64,000 nt of DNA from a virus. Where the stretch lies: positions 62,001 through 126,000 of the IMG/VR virus record IMGVR_UViG_3300035099_000047. The stretch is one strand, 5' to 3'. This document shows, in pieces, positions 50,988-58,717 of the stretch. The notes beneath the pieces were generated by a model, which worked only from the letters and a program-made list of their open reading frames with translations, was not told the DNA's origin and made no database searches. Position numbers and translations under genes: made by a program. Position 1 is the first letter of the stretch. Each line of letters opens with the position of its first letter.

Positions 50988-51144
50988 TGAATTCTTCCAT
51001 TTCCGGTTGAGACAAACCTTGCAAAGCTACTTTTAATAGCACCACAACATCACTGGACATGAAAGTTGCTTTGTCACCACTGCGGAAGTATACTTCGTGC
51101 AAATGATCAATGGCTTGCTCACCTACCCGAGCTTATTCTCCCAT
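50959..51144 (-). pseudogene. decayed capsid-targeted copy
   Basis: ATG-GGA-GAA-TAA at 51144-51133, then the same frame reads VGEQAIDHLHEVYFRSGDKATF and VALQGLSQPEMEEFSE to TGA at 50959. This is the N-terminal half of the family with its start cut off by a stop and its C-terminal half missing, replaced by the neighbouring copy. Confidence 0.5.
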
Positions 51145-51161
51145 CCGCTATTCATACCTTC

Positions 51162-51350
51162 TCAAGGCTTCCAAGCCTTGGGAGTTGGGACCACCTTCGG
51201 TTTAGGAGGGTTGAACGGCCGGGGCTTCCCCGGCTTAGTAGGAGGCTGATAAGGCCTGCGCACCGGGACTCTCTTGGGGGGAGCTTTTGGAGGGGCGATT
51301 ATAGGCTCTTCACTTAACAATTGCAACACAGCGCGTTCAAAACTGTTCAT
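51162..51350 (-). CDS. capsid-targeted Pro/Lys/Arg-rich basic protein, 62 aa
   Basis: ATG at 51350 gives MNSFERAVLQLLSEE with LSE|E. Nearly all of the rest is a basic proline-rich tail (PPKAPPKRVPVRRPYQPP), unstructured, similar in character to packaged basic proteins that neutralise DNA. 14-nt overlap with the upstream gene by the Phe-Glu stop junction. Confidence 0.62.
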   Translation of the reverse strand: MNSFERAVLQLLSEEPIIAPPKAPPKRVPVRRPYQPPTKPGKPRPFNPPKPKVVPTPKAWKP

Positions 51351-51660
51351 AGCGGTCCACCTGCATATCATAGAGTTTCATGGGGTCATCGGTCAAAAAC
51401 AAATCATGCAACCTGGTAGTAGCCAACTCGTGGAATGCCTGTTGTTTTTCTTCCTCTGAAGTGTCATCTATCCACTCGGCTTCATCATGATTCCAATAGC
51501 ACTTATCCGGGAACATTTCAGCTAACTTTTCCATCAAATCGTCTGGGTCCACAAATACCTTACCAGTGAGGGTAGCCCAAGCATAATAATACCGGTTGCG
51601 GCGTCCCCGACTGTGATAATAGCTAAGAACATCATCCGCAGCTTCCTTGAACCCACCCAT
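51337..51660 (-). CDS. capsid-targeted hypothetical protein, 107 aa
   Basis: MGGFKEAADDVLSYY fits the N-terminal pattern without the final Glu. Body: YYAWATLTGKVFVDPDDLMEKL and an acidic C-terminal part. Unknown function. Confidence 0.52.
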   Translation of the reverse strand: MGGFKEAADDVLSYYHSRGRRNRYYYAWATLTGKVFVDPDDLMEKLAEMFPDKCYWNHDEAEWIDDTSEEEKQQAFHELATTRLHDLFLTDDPMKLYDMQVDRYEQF

Positions 51661-51687
51661 AAAAACCCTTTCAAACTAAATCTGTTT

Positions 51688-51984
51688 CTACTTGTTCCTT
51701 CCCGCCCTTTCCCAAAATCGGCTTCCATCGTATCTTCTCAAGGCTTCCATACCTCTTTTGGTCGTTTGAAACACTCTACCTCCAACTGAACCCAAGACCG
51801 CAATCCAACCATCTTCTATAAGCCGATACATAATACTGAACAGCATCCCCCCAACAGCCTGGTCCAACTCGTCAGGTGTACATCCTTTCATTGCTACTCT
51901 CAAATAATCAGCTTCATCCGCAGTAGGAATCCTACCTACGTTGTCCTCACAAATCCGCTCAACTGCTTTTTCAAATCTGTTCAT
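51688..51984 (-). CDS. capsid-targeted winged-helix-like protein, 98 aa
   Basis: ATG at 51984 has GGAGGGAAGGG upstream. MNRFEKAVERICED contains ICE|D. Body LRVAMKGCTPDELDQAVGGM and C-terminus RVFQTTKRGMEALRRYDG match the paralogue family. Likely winged helix; target unknown. Confidence 0.62.
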   Translation of the reverse strand: MNRFEKAVERICEDNVGRIPTADEADYLRVAMKGCTPDELDQAVGGMLFSIMYRLIEDGWIAVLGSVGGRVFQTTKRGMEALRRYDGSRFWERAGRNK

Positions 51985-52064
51985 ACCCTTCCCTCCCATT
52001 GCTCATACCTCCTCAAGGCTTCCAATCCCTTCAGGTGGTTGACCCTATCTTCAAACAACCCCAA
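51981..52064 (-). CDS. possible mini-gene: targeting peptide fused to family C-terminus, 27 aa
   Basis: TTG at 52064 reads LGLFEDRVNHLKGLEALRRY and EQWEGRV, to TGA at 51981 (overlapping the next ATG). It joins a targeting-like N-terminus directly to the GLEALRRYE end of the winged-helix family, with the middle deleted. A deletion relic; expression uncertain. Confidence 0.4.
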   Translation of the reverse strand: MGLFEDRVNHLKGLEALRRYEQWEGRV

Positions 52065-52067
52065 AGC

Positions 52068-52850
52068 TTACTCTCCCGTCAATTGCTTCACATGTTCCAA
52101 CATTTGAGCCCGCTTAGAACAGGAAAACTCCAAATCCAATTTGCTAAGGTACGTAAGCTTGCCTTCCTTGGCCACAAACACGTAATAGGTTTGATCCTTA
52201 GTTACATCACTTCGAGTAAATCCATGATGGGCCAACACCTCTTCAGTAGTGTGTGTTATTGGCTTAGGTTTCTCAACTTCAATAGTACCTACCTTGATAG
52301 GTTTGGCCTCAACCGATTGCTCTTCCTTGGTCAAGCTGGTTGATCGTGTAGAACTGACTGCAGGTATTGCCGGAGTGCTTATAACCGGCCGAAAGGAGCT
52401 AACCTCGGGCACCTGAGCAGGCGGTTCTGGACTGATATCAAACTCGACCACAGTCATACAAGCCTGTTCGCAAGCTGTGATGCAACTACCATCCTCACTT
52501 TGAGTATAAGGGTGAGTTGGCACCGGGCTCTTGAGACCCACCCGGGGAACAGACCGACTCGTTGGCCAATCGCGTTTGGCGAATTCGGCTGGTCGGACGG
52601 ATACAGGCCGGGCAGGTCTAGCGGGTCTGGCTGGAACTGGGAGTTCGGCCGTGGGTGGTTGAAATAGGCCGTCTATAGCCACCCTTATCAAGCACTTATG
52701 TCCACTGGGCTTATCCCCTGGGTTGCGGGCATAGCGGGAGTAATAGGGGTCTGTTACACTTTGACCAGGGGCCAGGGCAATACGGCCCCCGCGTGGATCG
52801 CTCAAGAAAACGGTTTGGTCGCTAGCATTTACAAATTTGAATTTGGTCAT
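52068..52850 (-). CDS. head-associated protein with Cys-x3-Cys motif, 260 aa
   Basis: N-terminal beta domain (FKFVNASDQTVFLSDPRGGRIALAPGQSV), a Pro/Ala/Arg linker, then CITACEQAC at residues 123-131, a short Cys tetrad like those of the tail fibres. The C-terminus (VLAHHGFTRSDVTKDQTYY) is a second small domain. Located beside the capsid genes; may be a head decoration or fibre. Function unknown. Confidence 0.5.
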   Translation of the reverse strand: MTKFKFVNASDQTVFLSDPRGGRIALAPGQSVTDPYYSRYARNPGDKPSGHKCLIRVAIDGLFQPPTAELPVPARPARPARPVSVRPAEFAKRDWPTSRSVPRVGLKSPVPTHPYTQSEDGSCITACEQACMTVVEFDISPEPPAQVPEVSSFRPVISTPAIPAVSSTRSTSLTKEEQSVEAKPIKVGTIEVEKPKPITHTTEEVLAHHGFTRSDVTKDQTYYVFVAKEGKLTYLSKLDLEFSCSKRAQMLEHVKQLTGE

Positions 52851-52880
52851 TTCCAGTTCTCCGGTTCGAGTTGAGTAACA

Positions 52881-53159
52881 CTAATCATCTTCATCCGATT
52901 CCTCAGCGCATGCTAGACGGTCAATTTCCACCATGTCAAACTTGGCCTTTTCCAGCATCCCCAAAGCACAACTTAAACAACAGCTACCGGCGATCACCAG
53001 CCTTTCTATCAAAAAGATGGCTGCTGAACTTTGCATTTTGTCCGGTAATCTTTTGAACAAACAACCCAGGATTGCAGCTTCTTTTTCCACTTCCTCCCAA
53101 GTGGCGTTGGCCAAAGGTTCCTCTGAATCTGGAGAAGAGTTGTGGTTCAAATCTGACAT
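52881..53159 (-). CDS. hypothetical protein, 92 aa
   Basis: Helical with a Cys-rich hydrophobic stretch (LVIAGSCCLSCALGMLE) and acidic tail (CAEESDEDD). No targeting peptide. Upstream region holds a hairpin, a TATAAT box and module D. Confidence 0.5.
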   Translation of the reverse strand: MSDLNHNSSPDSEEPLANATWEEVEKEAAILGCLFKRLPDKMQSSAAIFLIERLVIAGSCCLSCALGMLEKAKFDMVEIDRLACAEESDEDD

Positions 53160-53207
53160 TGATAGGTTCCTTTCGCAGGTTGATGGTTGAGCAGCTCACC
53201 TAACGCT

Positions 53208-53300
53208 ATTATACAAGGCATCGGTGATTCAGTGCCCAGATTAGTTTTAAGGGGAGGTGAACTGGCCAACCTGCGAGTAAATGCCAATCCACCTCCCCTT
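53208..53300 (-). promoter_or_regulatory. TATAAT box and 11-bp inverted repeat downstream of the capsid gene
   Basis: TATAAT at 53213-53208 without a standard -35. AAGGGGAGGTG (53248-53258) is the perfect complement of CACCTCCCCTT (53290-53300), enclosing a sequence that partly repeats module D (ACTCGCAGGTTGG). Could be terminator of the capsid transcript followed by a new promoter. Confidence 0.45.
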
Positions 53301-53325
53301 CAATTGGGTCATGTCTACTTTCCCA

Positions 53326-53396
53326 CCCCTAACCGGGGACTGCCGTTGCCCGGGTTTGGAAGTGTAACCGATCCCAACCTGCGAGCAAGCCACAAC
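53326..53396 (-). promoter_or_regulatory. conserved intergenic module, copy D
   Basis: On the minus strand GTGGCTTGCTCGCAGG, TTGGGATCGGTTACACTT, then AACCCGGGCAACGGCAG and CCCCGGTTAGGGG. It begins 5 nt after the capsid gene. TTGCTC and TACACT are 16 nt apart. Very similar to copy B over about 60 nt, so the element is under selection or recently copied. Confidence 0.55.
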
Positions 53397-53400
53397 CCCT

Positions 53401-54891
53401 TTACACTAAGGTCCCAACAGCGTAGAACCTGTTGTTGATGACTTTTTGTGCTGAACGTGTCAAAAGTCCACGGCGGCTCACAAAGTCATCCAACGTGATG
53501 GTGGGCGTGCTGATCAATCCCTGATACACAGCATGCACATAGCCAGTATCCAGGAAGTTGCCTCCCTTGCCACCCATCAGCCACTCATTGGTTGGATACG
53601 CCGAATCCTTGTAAACCTCCCAATCTCCAAGGGTTCCAACCTTCCTAATACCTGCCACCCCACTCACAGGCGGACTCTTAACAAACGCAGGCACCAAGGT
53701 CTCGACGATGTTGGCCACATTCATGCCCACCACCAACCAGGAACCTTGCATCCGCTGAGTCTGTTGGAAAATCGTGTTCGACGTTTCAGTAAAAGCGTCG
53801 ATCAAGATTTCCTTGTGGTCCTTATAGCTGACACCAACCGGCGGAGTCGGATCAAACGTCACTGGGCTGGCTGCATTGTATGCAATAGCCCGCAGGTGCC
53901 GAATGATCTTTTCGTTGATCTCCTGGCTGATACGATTGGTGGCCAGCGTGACCAACTCCGTTTCGGCCACAATGCCGTGGACAGCCAGCAGATCCTGTTC
54001 GGCTTCAAGGCTCCACCTGAACCTTAGTTTATTCGGCCTAGTGACTACCGGGCTGGAGGTCAGCTGGATCTCCAATTCCGGAATCAAGTCACTTGCCTCC
54101 ATGTCATACTCATAGGTGGCTGTAACAGCGTCGCTATCACTATGACCTGCCGTGAATACCACAGCGTAAACACCTGTGGCATAGTTGACAGTATTGGTGT
54201 AAGTGGCATCTGGTGTGCCTACATTACCAATCAAATTCCCGTTGCCATCATCCGTGATGTGATAGGTTCCATCGGTGATATCCACTGTGCCTGGCCTTAC
54301 TGGGTAATAACTCAGTGTACCCTTAATTTTGTCGGTGCTAGTAACACCCAGAGCCTCATTCTCCACCACCTCATCAGTGTAGTGGTAACTGCGCTCCGGG
54401 CCAGCCTGGGCATCATAGATCTTAGTGCCCTTGGTGAGTGTACCCTTAGTACGGCCAGCCACGGCGTCCATGTAAAAGACTAGGCCGGTCGGGGCAGGCA
54501 GGGGCTGCACGCTGACCAAATCGGCAGCCACCAGGTTAGCAAACACCATGCGGATGATGGGGAACACGTATTTTTCATACGTACCCACTTGCAAGGTGCG
54601 GGTGGCTTCATCCAATCGGTCATAGTACCGCTTGGCATTTTCCAACAGAGTGGCCACCAATGCCCGACGATACGGGTCCTCAATACCTTCCATGAAGTTG
54701 ATGGAGCCTTCCTTGCCCCAATGACGCAGCCGATTGGCGGGCATATTGCCCCAGCTCTCGGCCAACACCTGTCCTCGATTCAACATGTCCTCCCAAGTTT
54801 CGTACATCGAGGACTCTTCAATTGCATGTCGATTACCCATGACTAAGATCTCCAACGAACGGTGCAGTTGATACCATGAGAGTTCGGTCAA
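53401..54891 (-). CDS. major capsid protein, gp23-like, 496 aa
   Basis: VFPIIRMVFANLVAADLVSVQPLPAPTGLVFYMD is the gp23 signature. The C-terminal part (QGSWLVVGMNVANIVETLVPAFV, WEVYKDSAYPTNEWLMGGKG) fits the HK97-fold core. Residues about 205-275 hold an inserted beta domain like that in the J-type baseplate protein (DDGNGNLIGNVGTPDATYTNTVNYATG). LAE|S at residues 43-46 is a candidate prohead protease site for a short propeptide. Followed by module D. Confidence 0.9.
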   Translation of the reverse strand: MTELSWYQLHRSLEILVMGNRHAIEESSMYETWEDMLNRGQVLAESWGNMPANRLRHWGKEGSINFMEGIEDPYRRALVATLLENAKRYYDRLDEATRTLQVGTYEKYVFPIIRMVFANLVAADLVSVQPLPAPTGLVFYMDAVAGRTKGTLTKGTKIYDAQAGPERSYHYTDEVVENEALGVTSTDKIKGTLSYYPVRPGTVDITDGTYHITDDGNGNLIGNVGTPDATYTNTVNYATGVYAVVFTAGHSDSDAVTATYEYDMEASDLIPELEIQLTSSPVVTRPNKLRFRWSLEAEQDLLAVHGIVAETELVTLATNRISQEINEKIIRHLRAIAYNAASPVTFDPTPPVGVSYKDHKEILIDAFTETSNTIFQQTQRMQGSWLVVGMNVANIVETLVPAFVKSPPVSGVAGIRKVGTLGDWEVYKDSAYPTNEWLMGGKGGNFLDTGYVHAVYQGLISTPTITLDDFVSRRGLLTRSAQKVINNRFYAVGTLV

Positions 54892-54922
54892 CGCAACCGA
54901 ACCCCGACCCAGAAAGAGCCCG

Positions 54923-56485
54923 TTACTTGACTTTTCTAACCAGGCTCTCCATCAAATTGGTCGGCTTGGCAACACCCGCACGGGCTGGTCTCGCTGAGGA
55001 GCCTCTGGCTTCAGTCAGCGGGGGCAGGTCGGAGGGGTAGTCCTTGCGACCACTCATAATCGGCTGGATGAAACCTTCAACCAGCTGTTTGACTTGCTTA
55101 ACCGTATGGCACTCACTCAATTGTTTCTCAATGGGCTTGAGAGCAGGGGCGTGGTTCATTAACGACTCCACGTATTGGGCCACCTGTTCACCTCGGTATC
55201 GCTTTACAGTGGCTTCTAACAGCTTCAAGCTGGCCTCAGCCCGCTTAAAAGCTTCAGCCAATTGACCCCTGAGCTGTTTAATAGTGCGCTCGGCCATTCG
55301 CTTGTTGGCCCTGCTCTTGGTCACCAGTGTCTCACCCAACTGAATGGCCACGTGATACCTTTCCTGCAGTGATCGGTCGCGGCGGTAGGCGCGCTCCATC
55401 ACCCGAGCAGCTGCATCATCAGTTGGGGTGATGTCTTCCTTTTTCTCTTTTTCCTTTTTGGCTTTTTCCTCAGCCGCAATGCATTCCTCAGCTTCACGCA
55501 TCCGGCGAATAGCTCGTGTGATTTCTTCTCCACGATTGGTCAGCTGACCCCGCAAGTGGGCCACATCCGAACTAAACTCACTTTCGGTAATGGAGCCCAA
55601 CCCGGCCAACGTGTCATTGACCTTTTGAGCGTGCTCCAATAGCCCTTCCAATGTGATGTCCTTACCTCCCAGGTATTGACCTGAACTCTCCACAACCACT
55701 CGGGCCCGCGCAGTGCGGTCCGAAGACTCTTTCAATTGAACCGGTGTAGTCATTGTCTTGTTCTCCAAAATGGGTACCAGAAATATCCTCGATCCGTTGT
55801 TGGTTTGTAGGCTTTCCACAGGGCGAGTTGTTGCTCCCATTACGCTTGGGATGTAAACGTGATCAAACGTGTCTAACACATAGTCGCTAGCCTCTACGAT
55901 TTCGTCTCCGTTCTCGTTACGAGTGCTACCAGAACCTCGGCTACTCACCGCAACAGGCACTCCAACGTCAAAATACTCCCTCAAAATTTGACCAGCTGGA
56001 GTATTGAAAATCAGATGGGTCACATAAATCTTACCATCCTTGCGTTGAACATCTTCTACCAAGTGGCTTAGCCCCAAGTTGTTATGTCCGTGCAACTTGG
56101 TGTTGCCACTTTCAGGGTGCTCCAACTCCCCCAACACACTACGTTCCCGCAACCTGCGACGAAAGGTTCCATCCTCAGACAACACCCGATCCCACAAGGT
56201 TGAGGGATAAATGCGGCCATTCTGATTCTTGAGATTTTCCACTTGGCCTGGACCCGTCACCCGCAGCCGTTTGTTATGGCTCAATAGCTCTTGCAGGATC
56301 TGATCCTTGCTACCCCGCCAGTGTTCAATCAGCTGTTCATTTTTCTCCTGCTCCAACAGCCGATTAAATTCCTCCCAACGGGGCATCAACACACTTTCCT
56401 TCAAACCCTCCGAAGTGACCCACTCCTTTTGCCACTGGTCTGGGGGTACTGTCATTGTTTCTATTAGCAATTTTCGTTCAGCCAT
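54923..56485 (-). CDS. prohead protease (gp21-type) fused to scaffold-like tail, 520 aa
   Basis: Residues about 85-225: NQNGRIYPSTLWDRVL, LGELEHPE (candidate His 123), SHLVEDVQRKDGKIYVTHLI, FDVGVPVAVSSRGSGS (candidate Ser 181 or 182), DTFDHVYIPSV. This is the gp21-type serine protease pattern. The C-terminal half (from about 250) is a charged coiled coil (EEKAKKEKEKKED, RTIKQLRGQLAEAFKRAEASLK) like gp22 scaffolds, containing several LxE sites (LAE|A, LVE|G, LTE|A). T4 keeps these as two genes. The enzyme should process the capsid and the targeted proteins. Confidence 0.82.
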   Translation of the reverse strand: MAERKLLIETMTVPPDQWQKEWVTSEGLKESVLMPRWEEFNRLLEQEKNEQLIEHWRGSKDQILQELLSHNKRLRVTGPGQVENLKNQNGRIYPSTLWDRVLSEDGTFRRRLRERSVLGELEHPESGNTKLHGHNNLGLSHLVEDVQRKDGKIYVTHLIFNTPAGQILREYFDVGVPVAVSSRGSGSTRNENGDEIVEASDYVLDTFDHVYIPSVMGATTRPVESLQTNNGSRIFLVPILENKTMTTPVQLKESSDRTARARVVVESSGQYLGGKDITLEGLLEHAQKVNDTLAGLGSITESEFSSDVAHLRGQLTNRGEEITRAIRRMREAEECIAAEEKAKKEKEKKEDITPTDDAAARVMERAYRRDRSLQERYHVAIQLGETLVTKSRANKRMAERTIKQLRGQLAEAFKRAEASLKLLEATVKRYRGEQVAQYVESLMNHAPALKPIEKQLSECHTVKQVKQLVEGFIQPIMSGRKDYPSDLPPLTEARGSSARPARAGVAKPTNLMESLVRKVK

Positions 56486-56775
56486 TTGTTATCCTCCGAA
56501 CGAAGGCCCCAACTTGAAGGTCCAGTTGGTTTGTCTACTGTGTAAGTGTGTTTCATCCATATGTGATACTTTTCCAACAGTTTCATCAACAATTCAAACT
56601 TGCCACGAGGTATAAACACCTCTCTGGCTGGCATTTCCGGGTGCACTCCCGTATTACGAATCAGGACACCAGATTTATAATCATGACTGGGCAAGTACAA
56701 TTCCAATCCACCCTCGCGGGCGATCAAATGATGCTCGTTTAACAATTGCTCAGCGGCTTCTTCAAAACAGTTCAT
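56464..56775 (-). CDS. capsid-targeted hypothetical protein, 103 aa
   Basis: MNCFEEAAEQLLNEH contains LNE|H. Body: LELYLPSHDYKSGVLIRNTG, and a helix with KFELLMKLLEKYHIWMK. Overlaps the next gene upstream by 14 nt through the Phe-Glu junction, and its end overlaps the protease start by 22 nt. Confidence 0.6.
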   Translation of the reverse strand: MNCFEEAAEQLLNEHHLIAREGGLELYLPSHDYKSGVLIRNTGVHPEMPAREVFIPRGKFELLMKLLEKYHIWMKHTYTVDKPTGPSSWGLRSEDNKWLNENC

Positions 56776-57091
56776 TCGTACCTAGAACCCAGGTGTACTG
56801 ATCCAATGGCCCCACCAAATAACTAGTGTCTTCTGGCAAAGGTTCAATTGAGTAATTGTAACCACTCCTCAAATCAACTCGGATTGCATACGTATTCCAT
56901 ACTCGATCAAGTATCCTGTCAATCACGTGGGGCAACAGCTTCCAACACCTCAGCAGGCAACGGGCCTCATCCAACGTGACCAGGTAAGTATCTCCATTTG
57001 GATAACAAAGGGTCAAATCAACTTCACGAACCCCACGGTAAATGTCAAGGGTACGCAGCTGCGGAATGTACGGTGGAGTTAGCTTGGGCAT
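56762..57091 (-). CDS. hypothetical protein, 109 aa
   Basis: YIPQLRTLDIYRGVREVDLTL, then YLVTLDEARCLLRCW; beta-rich. No targeting peptide. Function unknown. TGA/ATG junction with the upstream gene is overlapping. Confidence 0.52.
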   Translation of the reverse strand: MPKLTPPYIPQLRTLDIYRGVREVDLTLCYPNGDTYLVTLDEARCLLRCWKLLPHVIDRILDRVWNTYAIRVDLRSGYNYSIEPLPEDTSYLVGPLDQYTWVLGTNELF

Positions 57092-57489
57092 CAGTCTTTC
57101 TTCCCGCCACCAAATATGCGCTTTTTGAGTTCCGCTTTGCTGAGTCCAGGAAACATGTGGCTGATGTGTTCCAACGTTTCTTCCTGCTCTTCCTTGCTAA
57201 ATTCAATACCTTCCAATGGGGGAGTGAGCCATGGTAACGGTACGGTATCCACATCAGCCGTGGTCGTGGCTTCTTGCACACGTTCCAAGCTCTCACTCTT
57301 CCGCTTTTTCCTACGAGATTTATAGCCTTTGCTGCGCATCCACCACGCTAAAGCCCAAGGGTTATCAATTTCCCTGTGCCTTTTCATCCCTTTGACGGTT
57401 CCTTCCCAACCAGGTGGAGCCACCTCCACAATCTGAACACCCTCACCAATCAACCGCTGGGCCACAGCATCAAAATCGGCTTTGTCCAT
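57091..57489 (-). CDS. capsid-targeted protein, conserved phage motif, 132 aa
   Basis: ATG at 57489 after GAGGAG. MDKADFDAVAQRLIGEG contains IGE|G. The block VAPPGWEGTVKGMKRH followed by DNPWALAWWMRSKGYKSRRKK is one I recognise from many large-phage proteins of unknown function. Basic linker, then an acidic helical C-terminus. Confidence 0.62.
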   Translation of the reverse strand: MDKADFDAVAQRLIGEGVQIVEVAPPGWEGTVKGMKRHREIDNPWALAWWMRSKGYKSRRKKRKSESLERVQEATTTADVDTVPLPWLTPPLEGIEFSKEEQEETLEHISHMFPGLSKAELKKRIFGGGKKD

Positions 57490-57493
57490 ACCA

Positions 57494-57766
57494 TCAGCTC
57501 CTCTGGTAAATACCAGTATGGAATGCACCCATGCCACTCTTACCTTTCTGAACAAGAGCCACTGCTTGCTCCAACTCGTCATCCGTCATCATCGACATCG
57601 CAGCGGAGTCAAAACCCTTCGACCTCAAAAACTCAACTGATCGCTTGCGTTGCCGCATAGCAGGAGACAGTTGACCCGGTGCTTGTGGCCCCGAGGCACG
57701 TTGCCCAGGAGGTGAACCTTGACCCTGATTACTAAGTTGATTCACGGCTTCTTCAAAAGATCCCAT
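57494..57766 (-). CDS. capsid-targeted protein, 90 aa
   Basis: MGSFEEAVNQLSNQG fits the pattern without Glu at the site. Gly/Pro/Gln linker, then RQRKRSVEFLRSKGFDSAAM and MMTDDELEQAVALVQKGK helices. Unknown function. Confidence 0.55.
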   Translation of the reverse strand: MGSFEEAVNQLSNQGQGSPPGQRASGPQAPGQLSPAMRQRKRSVEFLRSKGFDSAAMSMMTDDELEQAVALVQKGKSGMGAFHTGIYQRS

Positions 57767-57809
57767 AAGTCACCTTCACAAACAGTTAGACAGACCCGCA
57801 ACTAACCCC

Positions 57810-58268
57810 TTACCAACCACTCAAGGACCACAGGAACTGTCGAACTTCCTCAGATTTCAACGCCCTATCATGGAGGTCAACCACTATTTTCAAATCCGGT
57901 GTAGCCTGAAGGTAGGGTTTACCATTTTTCAACACCACGTATATCACACCATAATGTTTAAGGTACGTATTAGCGTATTTCTCATCTCTGGTATCCCAAT
58001 AAGTTCGCCTGCCTATCGTCGCCAAGCTCTCTGGATCAGTTACGTGTAAAAACACGTAGGGGCCCTTTTGCCTTTCCACCTTTACCCCGGGCAGAGTGGT
58101 CAAATCCTCTCTAGGAGCACCACGCCTTGGCAATCTTCTCGGCATGTTTTCTGGCTCATCAAGGGCTGGGCTGCTTTCAAATTCATCTTCAAACTCCGCG
58201 GGCTCAGGGGGTTCAAAAAACGGACCTGTTTCTAACAAACGGTCAACAGCTTGTTCAAAAATGTCCAT
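57810..58268 (-). CDS. capsid-targeted protein with shared linker, 152 aa
   Basis: MDIFEQAVDRLLETG (LLE|T). The acidic linker PEPAEFEDEFESSPALDEPE is almost identical to one in the protein at 61215-61649. C-terminal half VERQKGPYVFLHVTDPESL, YANTYLKHYGVIYVVLKNGKPYLQ is paralogous to the middle of the protein at 47127-48407. A mosaic of shared parts; function unknown. Confidence 0.6.
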   Translation of the reverse strand: MDIFEQAVDRLLETGPFFEPPEPAEFEDEFESSPALDEPENMPRRLPRRGAPREDLTTLPGVKVERQKGPYVFLHVTDPESLATIGRRTYWDTRDEKYANTYLKHYGVIYVVLKNGKPYLQATPDLKIVVDLHDRALKSEEVRQFLWSLSGW

Positions 58269-58302
58269 GTCTATCTCCTTGGACTAGTTGAGCAAATGGT
58301 AG

Positions 58303-58333
58303 AACCACCTAGCCTGGATCGGGCTAGGTGGTT
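58303..58333 (-). terminator. strong hairpin after the 124-aa gene
   Basis: AACCACCTAGCC (58303-58314) is perfectly complementary to GGCTAGGTGGTT (58322-58333), a 12-bp stem with a 7-nt loop. It lies between the stop at 58343 and the next start at 58268. The T-run after the stem is weak, so termination or processing. Confidence 0.55.
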
Positions 58334-58342
58334 AAAAATTCA

Positions 58343-58717
58343 TTATCGTTTCAAGCTATCACTTTCATCTACCAGCTCAATCTGGCCTTGGGTTTCTCCA
58401 CCCACAGTCACTGCCTGAATGCGTACCAAAGTCTCGAGGCCCTGAATGTAACCACTCAAAACCGCTTGGCTGTGAGCTTTAACCGACGAGACTGTAGCCC
58501 GCGTGGTCCAAGCACCCACTTTAGTGTCTGGGTCCACTGAATACCCATCCAAAGTAATCGTAACCGGGTTTTCCCCAGTGTTGTAAATTAGCCCCTTAAA
58601 CACCCGGGGGCCAACATCCACCTTCAAGTCATAGGCTTTGGCATTGCCTTGATAAATGGTGCTGATACTGGTCCCGGCACTGAAACGAATCGTTCTCGAA
58701 ATCAGAGTCCCCATCAC
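58343..58717 (-). CDS. beta-rich virion protein, 124 aa
   Basis: IRFSAGTSISTIYQGNAKAYDLKVDVG then NTGENPVTITLDGYSVDPDTKVGAW suggest an Ig-like or decoration-type beta fold. No targeting peptide. Probably a head or tail decoration protein; a hairpin marks its 3' end. Confidence 0.5.
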   Translation of the reverse strand: MMGTLISRTIRFSAGTSISTIYQGNAKAYDLKVDVGPRVFKGLIYNTGENPVTITLDGYSVDPDTKVGAWTTRATVSSVKAHSQAVLSGYIQGLETLVRIQAVTVGGETQGQIELVDESDSLKR

